Part shown: in pieces, positions 45,096 through 57,139 of the stretch
Position numbering within the stretch: position 1 is the first letter of the stretch
Layout of the letters: each line of letters starts with the position of its first letter
NCBI GenBank assembly: GCA_963921795.1
Contig: OY997654.1
Location: 4,611,555-4,675,554 of the forward strand
Origin: Nannobrachium achirus
Taxonomy: Eukaryota > Chordata > Actinopteri > Myctophiformes > Myctophidae
DNA length: 64,000 nt
Direction: 5' to 3'
Program-made: the position numbers and the translations under genes
The notes under the pieces: generated by a model
Databases searched by the model: none
Told to the model about the DNA's origin: nothing
Seen by the model: the letters and a program-made list of their open reading frames with translations, nothing else

Positions 45096-45535
45096 CAGGG
45101 GTCTTCAACAGGGGGCCCGGGACCCCTAGGGGTCCCCAGAGTTACTACAGGGTGGCTGCCAAATCTTTGTGTGATAGGATCATGTTTTTTACATGAACCA
45201 CTTGAACCCTAGCATCCCTATTCTGAGTGGCACATTAGCCAAAAATAGCAGATCTACAAGCTCACAACGCCTCGCGCTGCAAGGTGAAGTGAGCCTGTAG
45301 ATCTACTAGGTCTATTCCTGGTAAAGAGTTTTGGTGCAGAGGGAAAAGAGTAGACTAAACGTATTGACTTAAATGTCTGAAAATACAAAATAATCCAACA
45401 TACACTGATAGTACTGTTTAAGCTGTCTAGAATCTAAAAACATTTTTTTATCTGCAGCACAATTGTATACAATATACTGTATAATGGGGGGTCCCTGCAA
45501 AGTGGTCCTTGGCCTGAAAACATTGAAGACCCCTG
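45096..45535 (+). mobile_element. hAT-type MITE (copy B counterpart of 1792-2223)
   Basis: It starts caggggtcttcaac and ends gaagacccctg. The right flank keeps ctatacgt (45536-45543), while the left flank reads cgatatgt, showing later decay. It has the same internal hairpin near 45250-45302 as copy A. Its presence in both copies shows the insertion predates the split of the copies. Confidence 0.82.
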
Positions 45536-45719
45536 CTATACGTAGTTGTGTCAGATTGTCCTCTTGTCAGTGGAATCACTGGTGTACCTGTCTGTACTGT
45601 ATGTTCATAACTGAACATGGTGGAAGTCTGTTTATTGTATTTCCTCTTATGTTTATTTTATTTTGTATTTTTATTATACTGTACAGTGATTTTATTGTGA
45701 TATGGATCTCCCTTCACAG

Positions 45720-45828
45720 GAAGCAGAGGTTGTCTTCCTGTTTGTCAACAACGTAGAAGGAAGTTCCACAACTCAACGTGACGTCCTTCTGCACGACGTC
45801 TCTCTTCATCCAAACAACAATCACTACG
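45720..45828 (+). CDS. Candidate host exon (109 nt), copy B
   Basis: This is the copy B version of the exon at 2406-2514, with acceptor cccttcacag, donor gtatgt and an open frame in phase 0-in, phase 1-out. At the site where A has gtaagt, B reads ggaagt (Gly-Ser), so no internal donor exists here. Product unknown. Confidence 0.42.
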
Positions 45829-46160
45829 GTATGTTGGCATTGAGATCTGAAATCAAATAACAGCTCTGTGTACAACATCTGTAGTTACTACTAGGATGAT
45901 ATCTGTAGTTTCTAGGACGACGGCTGACGTGGTCTCCACTTGATCGAGTCTGGTCATAAACTTGAACACCAGAATGAGTGCAGGACTGTATATATCAAAA
46001 CTTCCTTCTTTGGGAAGCACAAACAGCAGGTGCTGTGATTAATGACCCCACACCAGTCTCAAAGCACCTGTCCATTGTGTGCCCCGTATGTTTGTGTTTC
46101 CCAAACACACACGTGTTCCTAAAGGAGTTTTTCATATGTTCAGTCCAGCAGCCATTTCAG

Positions 46161-46342
46161 GTCCGGCTCCGTCGCTGACAGTGAATGTCGTCCGTGTTCA
46201 GCTCGTGGAAAAGTGGAGATATTTTACTAAACAAACGTTTTCTGCCACAACTGACCTGACTCCACGTCTTAGGAATTCATTATTGAGAGCACAGCACAAG
46301 CAGCGCAGAGAACTTTGTTTACCATGGGATCAAGTCTGCTAA
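46161..46342 (+). CDS. Candidate terminal exon, copy B
   Basis: This matches 2844-3025, with acceptor ccatttcag, the same start PAPSLTVNVV and the same terminal DQVC plus stop. It differs from A by only a few bases upstream. Function unknown; the call rests on splice-site and phase agreement with the exon at 45720-45828. Confidence 0.3.
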
Positions 46343-46639
46343 CTGTCCGCGGATAGGAGTCATAGGACCGATCTATAGGGATGGAGCCCTAAACAAGGGT
46401 AGCTCGATAACCCGATAACACATTTATTGAATACCCGGTATCGATAAACTTTGGGCTTATCAAGCTTGTTATCGAGCATAGCGGCCCATGATGTCATGTT
46501 TAAACAATCAAGACAAGAGGCAATCAAGAAATTATTCCAGTACTATCCATAATATAGAGCCATTTAACAGTTATTGCACACTAATGAATGATTGTTTTAA
46601 TGATATTTAATGATATTTGTTACTTTTGTCAATTGTCAT

Positions 46640-46968
46640 CTATCTATTAAACCAGCAAACTCACTCACTCACTCACGCTCTAACGCTCACGCTTATCTAC
46701 GTTTATCTATTCACTCGCTTCAGCAACTGATCCCAAAGTTCACATGGTATTGGCCATTAGCATTATACCAACGGTGACAGAGCCCGAATTTCATTTCTCC
46801 CAAATTAAAGCTGTTTATTAGCGTTTTCTTAGCCTGTTGTCAGGGTTACGGTCCGTTCCTCCAGGCCATGGGATCTGTAGCCCCACACACACACCCCTCT
46901 CTCTCACAGTTAGGAATGTGCATTCTCTCTCTCTCTCTCTCGCTCTCTCTCTCTCCCTCTCCCTCTCC

Positions 46969-47002
<34 letters not shown>

Positions 47003-47282
47003 TCTCTCTCGCTTTCACCAGGTGCGTTTGATGTGTGTCTCATCTTCCAACGGGTATGAAAAAACTATGTGGAGCAAGCGCATTCATCCCCATACTTCTA
47101 TTCACCTAAATTTGCTGTTAAATTATTTGTATCCATCATAAATATACACTCCTCCATGAGCTGCTCCTTACATTATGATGCTCCCACATATTCTCACGCA
47201 CGCACCAGTTACAGTAACTTTCCCCACAACCCACACTATGCACATATTTTGGAGCACATATCTTCGAACGGGTAAGGTCTAG
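46640..47282. mobile_element. 640-bp insertion private to copy B, unidentified
   Basis: Copy A is continuous across this point (gtcaattgtcatcttcatag near 3290). The insert begins atctattaaaccagcaaact with (actc)n and ends gaacgggtaaggtct. It contains a CT-rich tract at 46922-47010. No clear TIR, tail or TSD. It may itself be composite. Confidence 0.65.
46922..47010. repeat. CT-rich microsatellite
   Basis: Imperfect CT/CCCT tract; source of spurious Arg-Glu and Ser-Leu ORFs. Confidence 0.95.
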
Positions 47283-48125
47283 TCTTCATAGATGGTGGTC
47301 AGCCACAAACTCAAAGTCACAACAACTGGCCAATAAAACAAGATACCAGTTCTGTTCAGAATTTGTTGTCTCATATCTTTCCACGAAATATTAGAAAATG
47401 CTCAATAGTGGGCTCGATAAAAGCCCGGCTCAATAAGCAGGATCGATAAGGTGCTCATTATCAATACAAGATAACGAGCTCCATCCCTACCGATCTATGG
47501 CTGTGTGTTTATAATATTACACACAGTGTTACGTTGCCGCCGAGGCTTTGCTTAACCATTTTGACCGCTACAGCGATTACGTCATAGCAGCCGTAGTCCG
47601 CCTGGCGTTGCCGTCCTGAAAAGCATAGAGCTTAAAGTCGCTACTAACTGTAGCGACTGGTGGATCTGACTGTTGGTGTGGTATCAGAGTAGTTATTCTG
47701 AATCTAGGATCATTAGATCCAAGGAGGTGTTTTTTTGGAATATTAACTAAACCTTTGAATCAAGTTAGGCCACCATTAGATTATAGGTTCAACACACAAT
47801 ATTTAAGCAGATCTTTATGGCTATACTTTCCATAATGTTTGTTATAAAAATAAGATCTTAGTTAGGATGATTTATTTTGCAGGTACATTTATCAAAGAAA
47901 TAAAGGCTTTTACAGAAATAGAAAAGGGCAAAAGTGTTCAAAGTACATATCAATGTTCCCAATTTAGTCTAAATCATCATTAACATTTTTACACTATAAT
48001 GATAATAACCATCGTAGTAAGAAAGCAGCATAAATTCTTATAACCCTTCTTTCAAAGGTTAGAGATGCACCAAACGGTTGATCATTTCTATTCCATACTT
48101 TCTTTTACAGAATTAGTTAATCCTG

Positions 48126-48159
<34 letters not shown>

Positions 48160-48254
48160 AGATTGGTGCAAGAGGTCTTTTGGCGTGCGACCTCTCACTG
48201 GGGTAGAGAGCCCAGTGTGCCTTCTGAAGGGGACGGTATATAATGTATATACAC

Positions 48255-48808
48255 AGGGTTCCCACGGTCAGGAAATTCCTGGAAATATTTTGAAATTAGA
48301 AAAAAAAAATTCTAGTACTGGAAAAGTTTTGGAATTGATCAAGGATCCTGGAAGGTCCTGGAAGAAAAATAGCCATGCATTGTCTATGGTTATTGATATG
48401 TTATTTATATTTTGTTAATACCTCTGAAACGACAAATTAAACATTGGCCAAATTGTCTCATATAGGGGCAGAAATTGTGAAAATAGGAGATCTACATGCT
48501 CACAACGCCTCGCAACGCCTCGCGTTGTGAGCATGCAGATCGGCTATTTTCACAATAAAACCGTGTTATACAAAATTCCTCAACTCTTAGTGCTCGTCAG
48601 GGTGCCGGGTCCCCAGTTCAAATATGATTAATTCGGGGGTCACGGTCTGAAAAGGTTGAGAACCACTGGCATACACTACCTGTCTTTGGGCATTGTGCAT
48701 AGGAATAAGCAACTCGTTATTGAGCTGAATTATTGTTATATAGTCCTGGAAATCGGATTGGAAAAGTCTTGGAAATGAATTGGTAAAGATGTCTTGTGTG
48801 GGAACCCT
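48255..48808 (+). mobile_element. hAT-type MITE (agggttcccac termini), copy B
   Basis: Counterpart of 6867-7417 with the same termini and the same flanks (atatacac / gtatacac), and the same internal hairpin near 48488-48541. Confidence 0.82.
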
Positions 48809-50129
48809 GTATACACCTCTGATTCACTTCCCCACAACTGCTGTCTCCTGAGTGACCAAGTTACTGCTGCATTTGTTGTTTTTCATTTCAACCAGAATTC
48901 CCCCAAGTGTGTCTCTACATAACAGGATGCAATTGTGTGGTAATCTGTCCTTCAGCATTAAACAACCCAAAAATAATATGTTGCATCCAGCATTTAAGCA
49001 GTGAAAAGACGATTATCTTCAAATTGTTCTAAAGTTATGGGAAATCTGGGTTGAAAGGCTGATTTGAAAGCCATATCTTTCGACAGTGGGGGGTATGTTG
49101 ACAGTAACAGTTATTACAGGTACTTCTACTGTATGAGTTTTGTCCAGATGTACTGATATGGTGGTGGTGATGTTTAAGAAAGTCTCTCTGTTTAACTTAA
49201 ATCTGCATGGTCCGTTGTATGGTGTTACACTGCCATCTACTGACCAAACACATTAAAGGACCCACAAGCTTCATGTGCAAAGTCAGTCAACAACAATTCA
49301 GTTCATAATAATTCCACTTTATTTATATATTCATCACAGGTCTGCTGACAGCAGAGCATCCATGAAGCTTTTGAATAACCACAGAAATCTACAAAGTAAA
49401 GGTAAAAACAAACCTAGTGTGAAGTGAGCAGAGCTATTTATGAGGTAATTTCATTAAAGATGCAGTGCCATGATTTCTTAATTTCCCCCTAAAACATGAT
49501 GATCAGGTATTATGATTAGGCTAGGTCGGAGGAATATCTTTTTCAAAAAAAAAAGTGTACAGAAATGTTTTTTTCTTTTCTTTTTTTTATGTGGCCACAC
49601 CCACCAGTTCATTAAGTATGCCTGCTTGTCAGGTGGGTGGTGACCCAGCTGAAGTTAGCCACATCCTGTGAAGCTTGGCCAATGTGACCCACCCAGGGTG
49701 TACCATAACATTTGAGCGCTTTGTGCTAAAATGTTGGCCAGATGTAGGCCAGATGTAGGCCAGATGTAGGCCAATGTGGCGTACAAACGGACAAAGCCAG
49801 ATGCAGGAGCTTAGCTCCTTCCAGGAGCAGCCTAAAAATACACTAAACATATGATTTATATCTAACAATCTATCACTGAGCCCAGTCAGCTGACAATACA
49901 CTAAACATATGATTATCATTTATATCTAACAATCTAACAACAAAGACTGCTTCAAAGCACCACAGGTGACAGACATTAATAGTCAAAATGTACTTTGTCA
50001 AAATTACTTTTGACAAGCAAATATAATCTACTATATACCGTAGCCTACTTAGCCTAGCCCTAGAATGGAAGATATTCCATACAGTAGATAACCTATCTGA
50101 TGTGTTTGTATCTAACAGACAGAAGCAGC

Positions 50130-50290
50130 AGACCATGCAGTGTCTCAGTGGTCTTGTGGTTAGAGTGTCTGCCCTGAGACTGGGAGGTCGGGGTTTGATC
50201 CCCGGCCAAAGACTCTGAAAAATGGGACCCAGTGCCTCCTGCTTGGCTCAGCATCAAGAGTTGGATTGAGGGTAAGTCCTTGTGACATAG
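50130..50290 (+). mobile_element. tRNA-derived SINE fragment, copy B
   Basis: Counterpart of 8690-8850 with the same boxes. One G is missing in the poly-G before the B-box compared with copy A. Confidence 0.75.
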
Positions 50291-51181
50291 TGTACTAGCA
50301 TCATGTCCATCACGTCATGTACATCAAGCTGTCTCACGCTACAGAAACAGGAGATAGGCTCCTATGGGCCCCATGGCTTGGCAAGGCTTACTTACATAGA
50401 ATGTTTACAGTATAAAGATAAGACTATTCTAAATGAATACATCTCTTAGAAGGTTTAGAGAAACATGTATTTATTAGCGGTACAAGTTATTGAATGGGTT
50501 TCATGTCAATGCATAACGTTACAATATATTTACACTATTTACAATGTGATGTTAAAGTCCTGTGTATGCAAAAATGACCCCAACAAAATGTAAACACTTC
50601 AATATGTTTAAAGACGGGGACCCAAATGCATTTGAATCAATGGGGGCAAAGGGGGGTGAACTACTCCTTTAAGGGCAGCAGCTCATGTACATCCCGGATG
50701 TTACTGTATGGAAGACAGTACACTGACTGACTCTACAGCAGATCACCAGCATTTATCATTTACAATGTAGGCGTTTAGAAGACTCTTAATCCAGAGTGAT
50801 CTACAGTACAGTAAGCAAGCCATCAGATGCATAGAAATATTAATCTAAGATCATGTAGGGCTGGGGCATTATGGAGTTTTAGTTATTGCGGTAATAAGTC
50901 TGTTTACTGACGGTATGGCGGTATCTCAATAATAGTCTTTTAAAAGATAAAGAAGCGGCCGTGCACACTGTAGCCAAAGTGCCAATCAAAACAATATCTA
51001 TAATGTGCATTTAAATCATACACACTACAAGATGCCAGCTCTACACATTAGCCTGGTACAATTATTACAGTACAGTTCATCATTGAGTCTTGCTAAATGC
51101 CTTTTAAGTTTAATAATAATGTCTCATCTACCTTTAATCTAACATCTTGTCTTCCACTGTGTTTAACTGTGTGTCCTCCAG

Positions 51182-51586
51182 CTCCAGTGTCTGGTCCTCA
51201 GCTGTCCTCTGAGTGTCTGTCCCAAGGAGACATGAGGGTGTCCTGCTCTGTGAAGGAGACAGTGTCCACTACAAGGAGACATGAGGGTGTCCTGCTCCTG
51301 TGAAGGAGACAGTGTCCACTACAAGGAGACATGAGGGTGTCCTGCTTCTGTGAAGGGGACAGTGTCCACTACAAGGAGACATGAGGCTGTCCTGCTCTGT
51401 GAAGGGGACAGTGTCCACTACAAGGAGACATGAGGGTGTCCTGCTCTGTGAAGGGGACAGTGTCCACTTCAGCTGGACTCTGGATGGACAACCCCTCTCT
51501 GGACATCAGGACACTCTGACGTCTGGACTCCTGGTCTGTGACATCAGGAACAACTTTCTCATGAATAAACATCTCACCGTGTCCAG
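51182..51586 (+). pseudogene. Ig-superfamily C2-type exon with 5-unit repeat, copy B
   Basis: Same acceptor, flanking halves and donor as 9743-10391, but with five repeat units (ATG at about 51231, 51280, 51331, 51381, 51430). Unit sequences vary (ctctgtgaa, ctcctgtgaa, cttctgtgaa), so the frame history differs from A; it is also interrupted by a stop. The final half (FSWTLDG...LLVCDIRNN) is preserved. Confidence 0.68.
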
Positions 51587-51607
51587 GTGAGACTGAATGG
51601 TGAACTG

Positions 51608-51995
51608 AACTAAGGCTGGGCATATAGAGAAAATGTATCGATATGGAGGTATCAACATGTGAGGTATACATATCGACGGAGATGGCTTGAAATGAGGTAT
51701 TGGTTTATGTGTCCAATTAATTAACAGACACACTATGCATGCACGTAGCACATGCAAAAAAGCAGTCCATCTGTAACCAGGTGTGGTTATTTCAATAAAA
51801 CCTACCTAACCCTTCTATGTGTACTGTGCAGTGTACATGCATGGATATGATATTCGTTATCTGGGTTAGGCAGGCAGTGGACCTAAAAGCAGAAAAAATG
51901 ATATAATGCAATTTTAGTATTTACTAATATCGTGGGTAATATCGATATTGAGGTATTCAACAACGTTATCGAAGGTTTTCCTTTCAGCCTTAGTT
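51608..51995 (+). mobile_element. MITE (aactaaggctg termini), more complete in copy B
   Basis: Perfect 11-bp inverted ends aactaaggctg (left) and cagccttagtt (right, ~51985-51995). The body has tatcgatat-type repeats. About 390 bp from here to ~52280 is missing from copy A. The family name is not certain. Confidence 0.6.
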
Positions 51996-52907
51996 GTAAC
52001 TGATGCTAATGAACACAGTATTTCAGTAAATCATTAATTGATGCTCCGTCATGTGACATTGTTGTATGCTGAAAATAGCTTATCTGCAAGCTCACAATGC
52101 GTCACCTTTAAAAATAAACCAGGTTTAGGCATCATCGTGAATTCATAGTTTCATTATTATTATTTTCATGACATTTAACAGTTTCATGATTTTTTCTTCT
52201 TTTTCTTTTTCAGCTGAATTAACATAAAACAAGTTTGAGGTTTAATACTAGATAGAGACACACAGAATGCTTTGCTCATTTAAAATGTGTTGCAGCTTAA
52301 AGTTGAGAGGATATTGGCATATGGCCGGGTATAAAAGTTGTTTTCAATCTGTCCTATAATGGATATACAGAGTTTTACTCATGACACATACTGTACCTTT
52401 TAAGGGGAAAGATAGACATATTTGACATAAATGTAAAGTAGTGTAAAATTACAGTGTAATTCAGGAGTCCTGTGGATGAAACATTTATTTACAGAGGTGA
52501 CCTGAGACAACACATATTGAGAAGCTCTGCTGTACATCATACTGGGTCTCTTTAATTTGTATTCACTTGATTTTCAGTCTTTGTGAGCTTGTAGATCGGC
52601 TATTTGTGTAGAGAGAAAGAGCAGTGAAATTGTTTTAAGTATTGATGGTTCAAGTGGTTAAATATGTGAAAACACAAATTGACCAGAATCCAAAATACAC
52701 TGATGATTGTGCTGTCAAAAGATGAAACTGTATGGAATCTATGAACAGGTTGTGGGGGTCCCTGCTTCATCTCTCTCTCAACTAAGGGGTCCTTGGACTG
52801 AAAATGTAAATTTGAAATGTAAATGAATGCTTATTATTAATGTTCTCTCATATTGATCCCCAGGGTCCATATCTGACCAGTTCATAATGATTGTTTTTCC
52901 TCCAGCA

Positions 52908-53709
52908 CAGTGGTTTTGACGGAACATCGTTTGACATTTATAGCCTCTCAGACACAAAACTTAGAATATTTTGTTATCGTCCACAATTTCATGTTGTATA
53001 AGTTGGTCAATCAAAAAAATAGCAGTTCTTCTACATTCTCTAAATGTGTAGACTTGTAAATTAAGTAATGCATATTATGTTTAATAATAATTTAACTCCT
53101 GAGAGCATTACGGGTCTATATCTAGGTCGTCCTCAGACGAGCCCTCCATCGTTGTTTCCAGTCATCTCGGTTCTCCATACATCTGGCCAGCTCATTGGTG
53201 TTCTGTGTCCCTACGTCTTCCTTGAGTACGTCCACGTATGTTTTTGTGGGACGTCCTCGCGACCGGTGCCCATGTGTTGGCTCCCACAGTACCAATTTGC
53301 TGGCTGGAAGCTCCTGGTGTCTTTGGCAGTGTCCTGCTAGTCTCATTCTTCTGGTGGCAATTTTCTCGCTTACCTTTGGTATTCCCTCGTACAGGCTCCT
53401 GTTGGTAACATGTGCACTCCTGTTGATGTTGAGTACTGCACGCAACATTCTAGTGTAGCAGCCGTCTAGAGACTTCTGCAGGGTTGGCTTCAGGGTCCAG
53501 CATTCACTGCCATAGAGGAGAACAGACTCCACCGTTGCAAAGAAGAAGCTAATTACGGGTCCATTTGGTATTATTTTATACTATCAAGAGTTAAAGATCT
53601 ATTTAGGGTCCATTTGGTTACCAACTCTCCATCATTTAGCTGCTGGGGACCACCTGGAACCCCCTCAAGGACCCCTGTTGGTCCCCGGACCACTGGTTGA
53701 GAAGCACTG
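52908..53709 (+). mobile_element. hAT-type MITE, copy B, split by a LINE
   Basis: Counterpart of 11341-11706, interrupted by the LINE at 53117-53551 and with a short deletion near its left end (cagtggttttgacgg). It shows the nesting order: MITE first, LINE later. Confidence 0.8.
53117..53551 (-). mobile_element. 5'-truncated LINE of the same family, private to copy B
   Basis: The insertion is bounded by the perfect 10-bp duplication attacgggtc (53107-53116, 53552-53561). Copy A has the empty site at 11547-11562. The minus strand encodes ESVLLYGSECWTL through RARLRTT then stop, and the 3' end runs gaggacgacctagatata. It lies inside the hAT-type MITE at 52908-53709. It provides the reference 3' end for the inverted insertion at 5548-6385. 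Confidence 0.9.
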
Positions 53710-53797
53710 CTCTAGCAGGATGAGGAACAGTTTTCCCCACAGGCCATCAGACTGTTAAATAACAATGAAAAATGAATGTACAATAACTCTTATGTTC

Positions 53798-54628
53798 TAG
53801 GGTATTAACGACTTGTGATTTTTGCCACTCGACTCAGTAGAAAGTTGAGTTGAAGTCAACTTTATCGTTTGATGACGTCATCACATCACACACGACCCCC
53901 CAATTATTTTGGGGGGTCCCCAGATGATTAACTTAATGTGAAACATTGTTTTCTCTCTCAACTGTAAACACACCAACATAAAGTTTAAGTATATAGCGGA
54001 TATCTTCACATTTATTAAGTGCCAATTTGAGGACTTTAATAACTCTAAAATGACAAATTAAACATTGTCCAAATTGTCAAAAACATAGAGGCAGAAATTG
54101 TGAAAATAGCCGGTCTATTCTACATGCTCATCGCGAGGCGTTGTTTCGTTGCTATTTTCACAATAGAACCATGTTATACCAAATGTAGTCTCGCGTGGCC
54201 AGACTGTTGCCTCCGCGATTTGGTCAAATAATCCCGGCATACAGTCTGGCAAACCGGGGAAGAAACGATGAGTGCGAGTCTGCGAGATGAAGCGGAAGTG
54301 AAGCTTCCTCGTCACTTCCGTTTCAGTCTCACATCACACACATTTATCATTATATAAATAAAAATCATATAATCATGTTTAGCTTGCTGCTTAGCAGAAA
54401 TGACATTTTAAAATATATTTTCTTGAATGGTAAACTCGCCGTTAGGGAGCTGCTGTTCCAGACTCTGTATAGCATTCAGAGATTGTGGAATAGTTGTCTG
54501 GCTACGCGAGACTATACCAAATGTAACGTAACTTTTTTCAACTTCGACTTTCGACTTTCTCTGGTGGGAGTCGACTTGTGTAATGAAGTCGACTCAGTCG
54601 ACTTGTCAACTTTTTTGTTAATGCCCTA
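53798..54628 (+). mobile_element. hAT-type element (tagggtattaac termini), copy B, with nested TIR element
   Basis: Counterpart of 11794-12264 with an intact left terminus tagggtattaac against right gttaatgcccta. Flanks are ttatgttc and gtatgttc. It carries the element 54186-54514 in its middle. Confidence 0.8.
54186..54514 (+). mobile_element. TIR element with 9-bp TSD, private to copy B
   Basis: Ends are tagtctcgcgtggccagac and gtctggctacgcgagacta (19-bp inverted repeats, one mismatch). The duplicated target taccaaatg lies at 54177-54185 and 54515-54523, and copy A has one taccaaatg near 12160. It has no transposase. A 9-bp duplication suggests a Mutator-like or similar superfamily rather than hAT (inference). 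Confidence 0.85.
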
Positions 54629-55375
54629 GTATGTTCTCTGCACTATTATGCACTATTATGCACTTCCATTGACTGAAATTCTCACCCTGTGTTTATTGTT
54701 TATTGAGTGTATTCTAGGTCTTTTTATCATGTTTTTAAGTTTTCCACATGTATAAACCGTAAACAGTAAGCCAGGGCAAATATCGGAAATGTACCTTCAT
54801 CGAAGTATCAACATGTGAGGTATACATATCGACGAAGACGGCTTGAAATGAGGTATTGGTGAATGTGTCAAATTAATTAACAGACACACTATGCATGCAT
54901 GTAGCACAAAAAAGCAGTCCATCTGTAACCAGGTGTGGTTATTTCATAAAACCATTGTTGGAAAATGGAAATAAGGCATTTAATGTCTTTATTCTATGTG
55001 TACAGTGCAGTGTGCATGCATGGATATGCTATTCATTATCTGGACCAGCAGTGGACCTAAAGCTATTATGTGTACCAATATAATAATATTATCTAGGTAT
55101 TCAAATATCAGAGGTTTTCCTAATATCGCCCAGCCTTTCTTAACAGTCCACATCATCATAAGCACTGTAACAAGATAATCACTACATTCATGTTAATGCA
55201 TTTATTAATGCCTGTTATTCAATTGAAAATTATATCTCCTTTACCTCCACTCTGAACATGTATTATTGTAATGTAATGACTGTCATTCATAATTCCTAAG
55301 TAGAATACAGAGATTCATTGATGATCCACCATCACTTCTCCCTCTCCCACCTGCCCCCCCCCCATCCCACCCCTC

Positions 55376-55406
<31 letters not shown>

Positions 55407-55538
55407 CGATCATCTCATGTCTTATCATAATGAAGAGATATACTGTATACAATATGCAAAGTTACATTTCACTACTATTATGTACTTCATGTCCCTATAT
55501 TAAAGTCATCGTGGCAATACTTTGTTTCTGTTAAAACA

Positions 55539-56226
55539 AGTGTTAAATATATAGCTCTATATTGTGACAGTAATCATTGCTATAGAGTGTTTGTTCAGTA
55601 ACAGTGTTAAATAGCTCTATATTGTGACAGTAATCGTTGCTATAGAGTGTTTGTTCAGTAACAGTGTTAAATAGATATTGTACAGTAATCATTGCTATAG
55701 AGTTCAGTAACCGCTCTATTGTGACAGTAATCATTGCTATAGAGTGTTTGTTCAGTAACAGTATTAAATAGCTCTATATTGTGACAGTAATCATTTCTAT
55801 AGTGTCTGTTCAGTAACAGTGTTAAATAGCTCTATATTGTGACAGTAATCATTTCTATAGTGTCTGTTCAGTAACGGTGTTAAATAGCTCTATATTGTGA
55901 CAGTAATCATTGCTATATAGAGTGTGTGTTCAGTAACAGTGTTAAACAGCTCTATTGTGATTGTAATCAATGCTATCAAGTGTTTGTTCAGTAATGGTGT
56001 TAAATAGCTCTCTCTATATTGTGACAGTAATCATTGCTATAGAGTTCAGTAACAGTGTTAAATAGCTCTATATTGTGACTGTAATCATTGCTATAGAGTG
56101 TTTGTTCAGTAACAGTGTTCTCTATATTGTGACAGTAATCATTGCTATATGATGTTTGTTCAGTAACAGTGTTAAATAGCTCTATATTGTGACAGTACTC
56201 ATTGCTATAGAGTGTTCAGTAACAGG
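55539..56226 (+). repeat. ~60-bp minisatellite, copy B array
   Basis: Same unit as 13225-13612 but longer (about 12 units), with variant units such as gtgtctgttcagtaac. It ends at the same unique sequence (cagggatctactcatccc) as copy A. Confidence 0.95.
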
Positions 56227-56462
56227 GATCTACTCATCCCTAGATCTAGTAAACACTAAACAGTCTAAAATACATTTTCAGGTCAGGCCAATTTCATCCA
56301 CGAACAGAACTAAGGCTACATGATACAACAAGTGACTAAACACAAAAGTGAGAAGAGAAAGGTGTAACTGGAACAATATAAAACTCAAGATGTTGAATTG
56401 ATTGGATGAAATTGGCAACCTCAGTAAAAATGTATTTTCTTCTGTAGGGGAGACATGGAGGT

Positions 56463-56662
56463 NNNNNNNNNNNNNNNNNNNNNNNNNNNNNNNNNNNNNN
56501 NNNNNNNNNNNNNNNNNNNNNNNNNNNNNNNNNNNNNNNNNNNNNNNNNNNNNNNNNNNNNNNNNNNNNNNNNNNNNNNNNNNNNNNNNNNNNNNNNNNN
56601 NNNNNNNNNNNNNNNNNNNNNNNNNNNNNNNNNNNNNNNNNNNNNNNNNNNNNNNNNNNNNN
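56463..56662. other. Assembly gap of 200 N
   Basis: Exactly 200 N, which is a typical placeholder size. It lies at the last base of homology between the two duplicate copies, so the true right boundary of copy B cannot be seen. Sequence after the gap does not match what follows copy A at 14186. Confidence 0.99.
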
Positions 56663-57050
56663 AGTACCTGAGACAAATAACAGTCAAATAACAGTCTCAG
56701 GAGTAGACAAATAGCCTACTTGCTTTATGCAAATACAGCATATTTATTATTATTTGGAATAATAACAAATACTGTCCATAATAGGCCTAACAAACATATA
56801 ACAACTTGAGAAAATATCTGCTTCCATTAGGACAGATTAATAGTGAAAGGACCACCGCTCATCGAGGTGCTGCATGCCTGAAGGTCTATGACCAAAAGAT
56901 TGCACTTTATTTAACTGAAAATAAAGAACATGATTTTGCACAGTTTTGAGTGTGCAGAGGCTCCCTTAAATCTTTCATTAGGACAGATTTAAAATAAACT
57001 TGGCATTCAATCACTAAACCCCAGCATCCCTATTCTAAGGGGATATTCAC
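56663..57050. other. AT-rich stretch after the gap
   Basis: Not matched to the region after copy A. MITE-like text (accccagcatccctattcta at ~57018) parallels 44260-44290. No gene. Confidence 0.45.
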
Positions 57051-57054
57051 CAAA

Positions 57055-57120
57055 AGTAGCAGATTCATAAGCTCATTACAAGATTCTACAATAGCTTGTA
57101 GATCGGCTATTTTTGGTGAA
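57055..57120. repeat. Diverged copy of the recurrent hairpin
   Basis: accaaaagtagcagattcat ... agcttgtagatcggctattt, then ttggtgaa: inverted arms with the same sequence theme as 36898-36972. Confidence 0.7.
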
Positions 57121-57139
57121 GAGAGTTGGTGTATTAATA

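Larger units (their letters stand above)
43587..56462 (+). repeat. Large direct duplication, copy B
   Basis: This is the second copy of the unit at 1-14185. It begins in this window at the sequence that also opens the window and ends exactly where 200 Ns start. Relative to A it lacks two LINEs, two SINE-like inserts and one small DNA-type insert. It carries extra DNA at 46640-47282, ~51890-52280, 53117-53551 and 54186-54514. The offset between the copies is about 43.6 kb. The 49-bp Ig-exon repeat has 5 units here against 10 in A. Confidence 0.93.

Noticed and set aside
46818..47059. Arg/Glu-rich and Ser/Leu-rich ORFs
   Set aside because: Artefacts of the CT-rich tract at 46922-47010.
56402..56691. 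ORFs containing unknown residues
   Set aside because: They span the 200-N gap.
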